DNA of 5,724 nt from an uncultured Carnobacteriaceae bacterium (GTDB lineage Bacteria; Bacillota; Bacilli; Lactobacillales; Aerococcaceae): positions 1 to 5,724 of the forward strand of contig CALHVK010000025.1 of the NCBI GenBank assembly GCA_938039195.1, given 5' to 3'. Position numbers and translations under genes: made by a program. Positions 5,552 to 5,724 of this stretch are shown here, piece after piece. Position 1 is the stretch's first letter. Each line of letters begins with the position of its first letter. Under the pieces are notes generated by a model. That model saw only the letters and a list, made by a program, of their open reading frames with translations. It had not been told where the DNA came from and did no database searches.

Positions 5552-5724
5552 TTATTTTTTAGAACTGTCCCATGAGAAGTTTTTCGCTTCTTTTTCACGA
5601 GCTTCGTTTGCACGAACTAATTGTCCTGTAATTTCAATGAATAATAAGTAATCTGCGAAAATCTTTTCTAATTTTTCAACAGTTGCCGCATCTTTTAAGT
5701 TACCTTCTTCGTCGAATGCTTGTA
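5552..5724 (-). CDS. C-terminal fragment of a second NAD(P)H-dependent FMN reductase-like protein (5' end off window)
   Basis: The frame is open from the right edge and ends at TAA 5554-5552, giving 56 visible residues. The segment QAFDEEGNLKDAATVEKLEK aligns with EAFDEEGNIKSEGTVAFLRS in the next gene (residues 149-167 region), so the two are paralogs of the flavodoxin-like reductase family. Here the protein ends soon after the last helix (ITGQLVRANEAREKEAKNFS, then WDSSKK), so it lacks the PAS domain and the flavinylation tail. The next gene starts 16 bases later and its ribosome site overlaps this stop codon, so the two are co-transcribed and probably act together. Which flavin, donor or acceptor it uses cannot be seen. 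Confidence 0.8.
   Translation of the reverse strand, partial: QAFDEEGNLKDAATVEKLEKIFADYLLFIEITGQLVRANEAREKEAKNFSWDSSKK

Overview
The window is a moderately AT-rich stretch in which every supportable gene lies on the minus strand, so transcription runs right to left. Strong Shine-Dalgarno sequences, sigma-A-type promoter boxes, a YtrA-type GntR regulator and an OatA-like cell-wall enzyme point to a Gram-positive Bacillota. A lactic-acid-bacterium relative (Lactobacillales, possibly Carnobacteriaceae/Granulicatella-like) is my guess, not something the window proves.

In transcription order there are three units. (1) Right end, 5724-4222: the 3' end of one NAD(P)H-dependent FMN reductase-like gene, then after 16 bases a complete 423-residue flavin reductase, then a terminator. 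The complete protein has a flavodoxin-like FMN reductase domain, a PAS domain of the DUF438 type, and a C-terminal Ala/Pro/Ser-rich tail carrying three copies of DATSGAS. That sequence fits the ApbE flavin-transferase acceptor motif (D-x-x-[S/T]-G-A-[S/T]), so the tail is probably a flexible arm with up to three covalent FMN groups. This is the most interesting item in the window.

(2) Middle, 4219-2151: an apparently single-gene unit encoding a 626-residue membrane acyltransferase (AT3 domain plus extracellular SGNH hydrolase domain, OatA architecture), with its own -10 box, a probable GTG start, a tandem 30-bp-spaced repeat upstream, and a strong terminator. Its SGNH catalytic residues are intact, but several usual AT3 signature residues are replaced.

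(3) Left part, 2126-1: an operon of GntR/YtrA-family regulator, ABC ATPase, six-helix ABC permease and the start of a small secreted protein that runs off the window. Its promoter (TTGACA-17-CATAAT) is overlapped by one imperfect 24-bp palindrome and followed by a perfect 24-bp palindrome 32 bp away. This is a textbook autorepression layout for a YtrA-type regulator, and such operons are generally induced by cell-envelope stress or membrane-active peptides.

No RNA genes, insertion sequences, CRISPR arrays or plus-strand genes are supported. The two intergenic regions (2033-2190 and 4072-4263) are both under 300 bases and are filled mainly by the terminators and regulatory sites listed.
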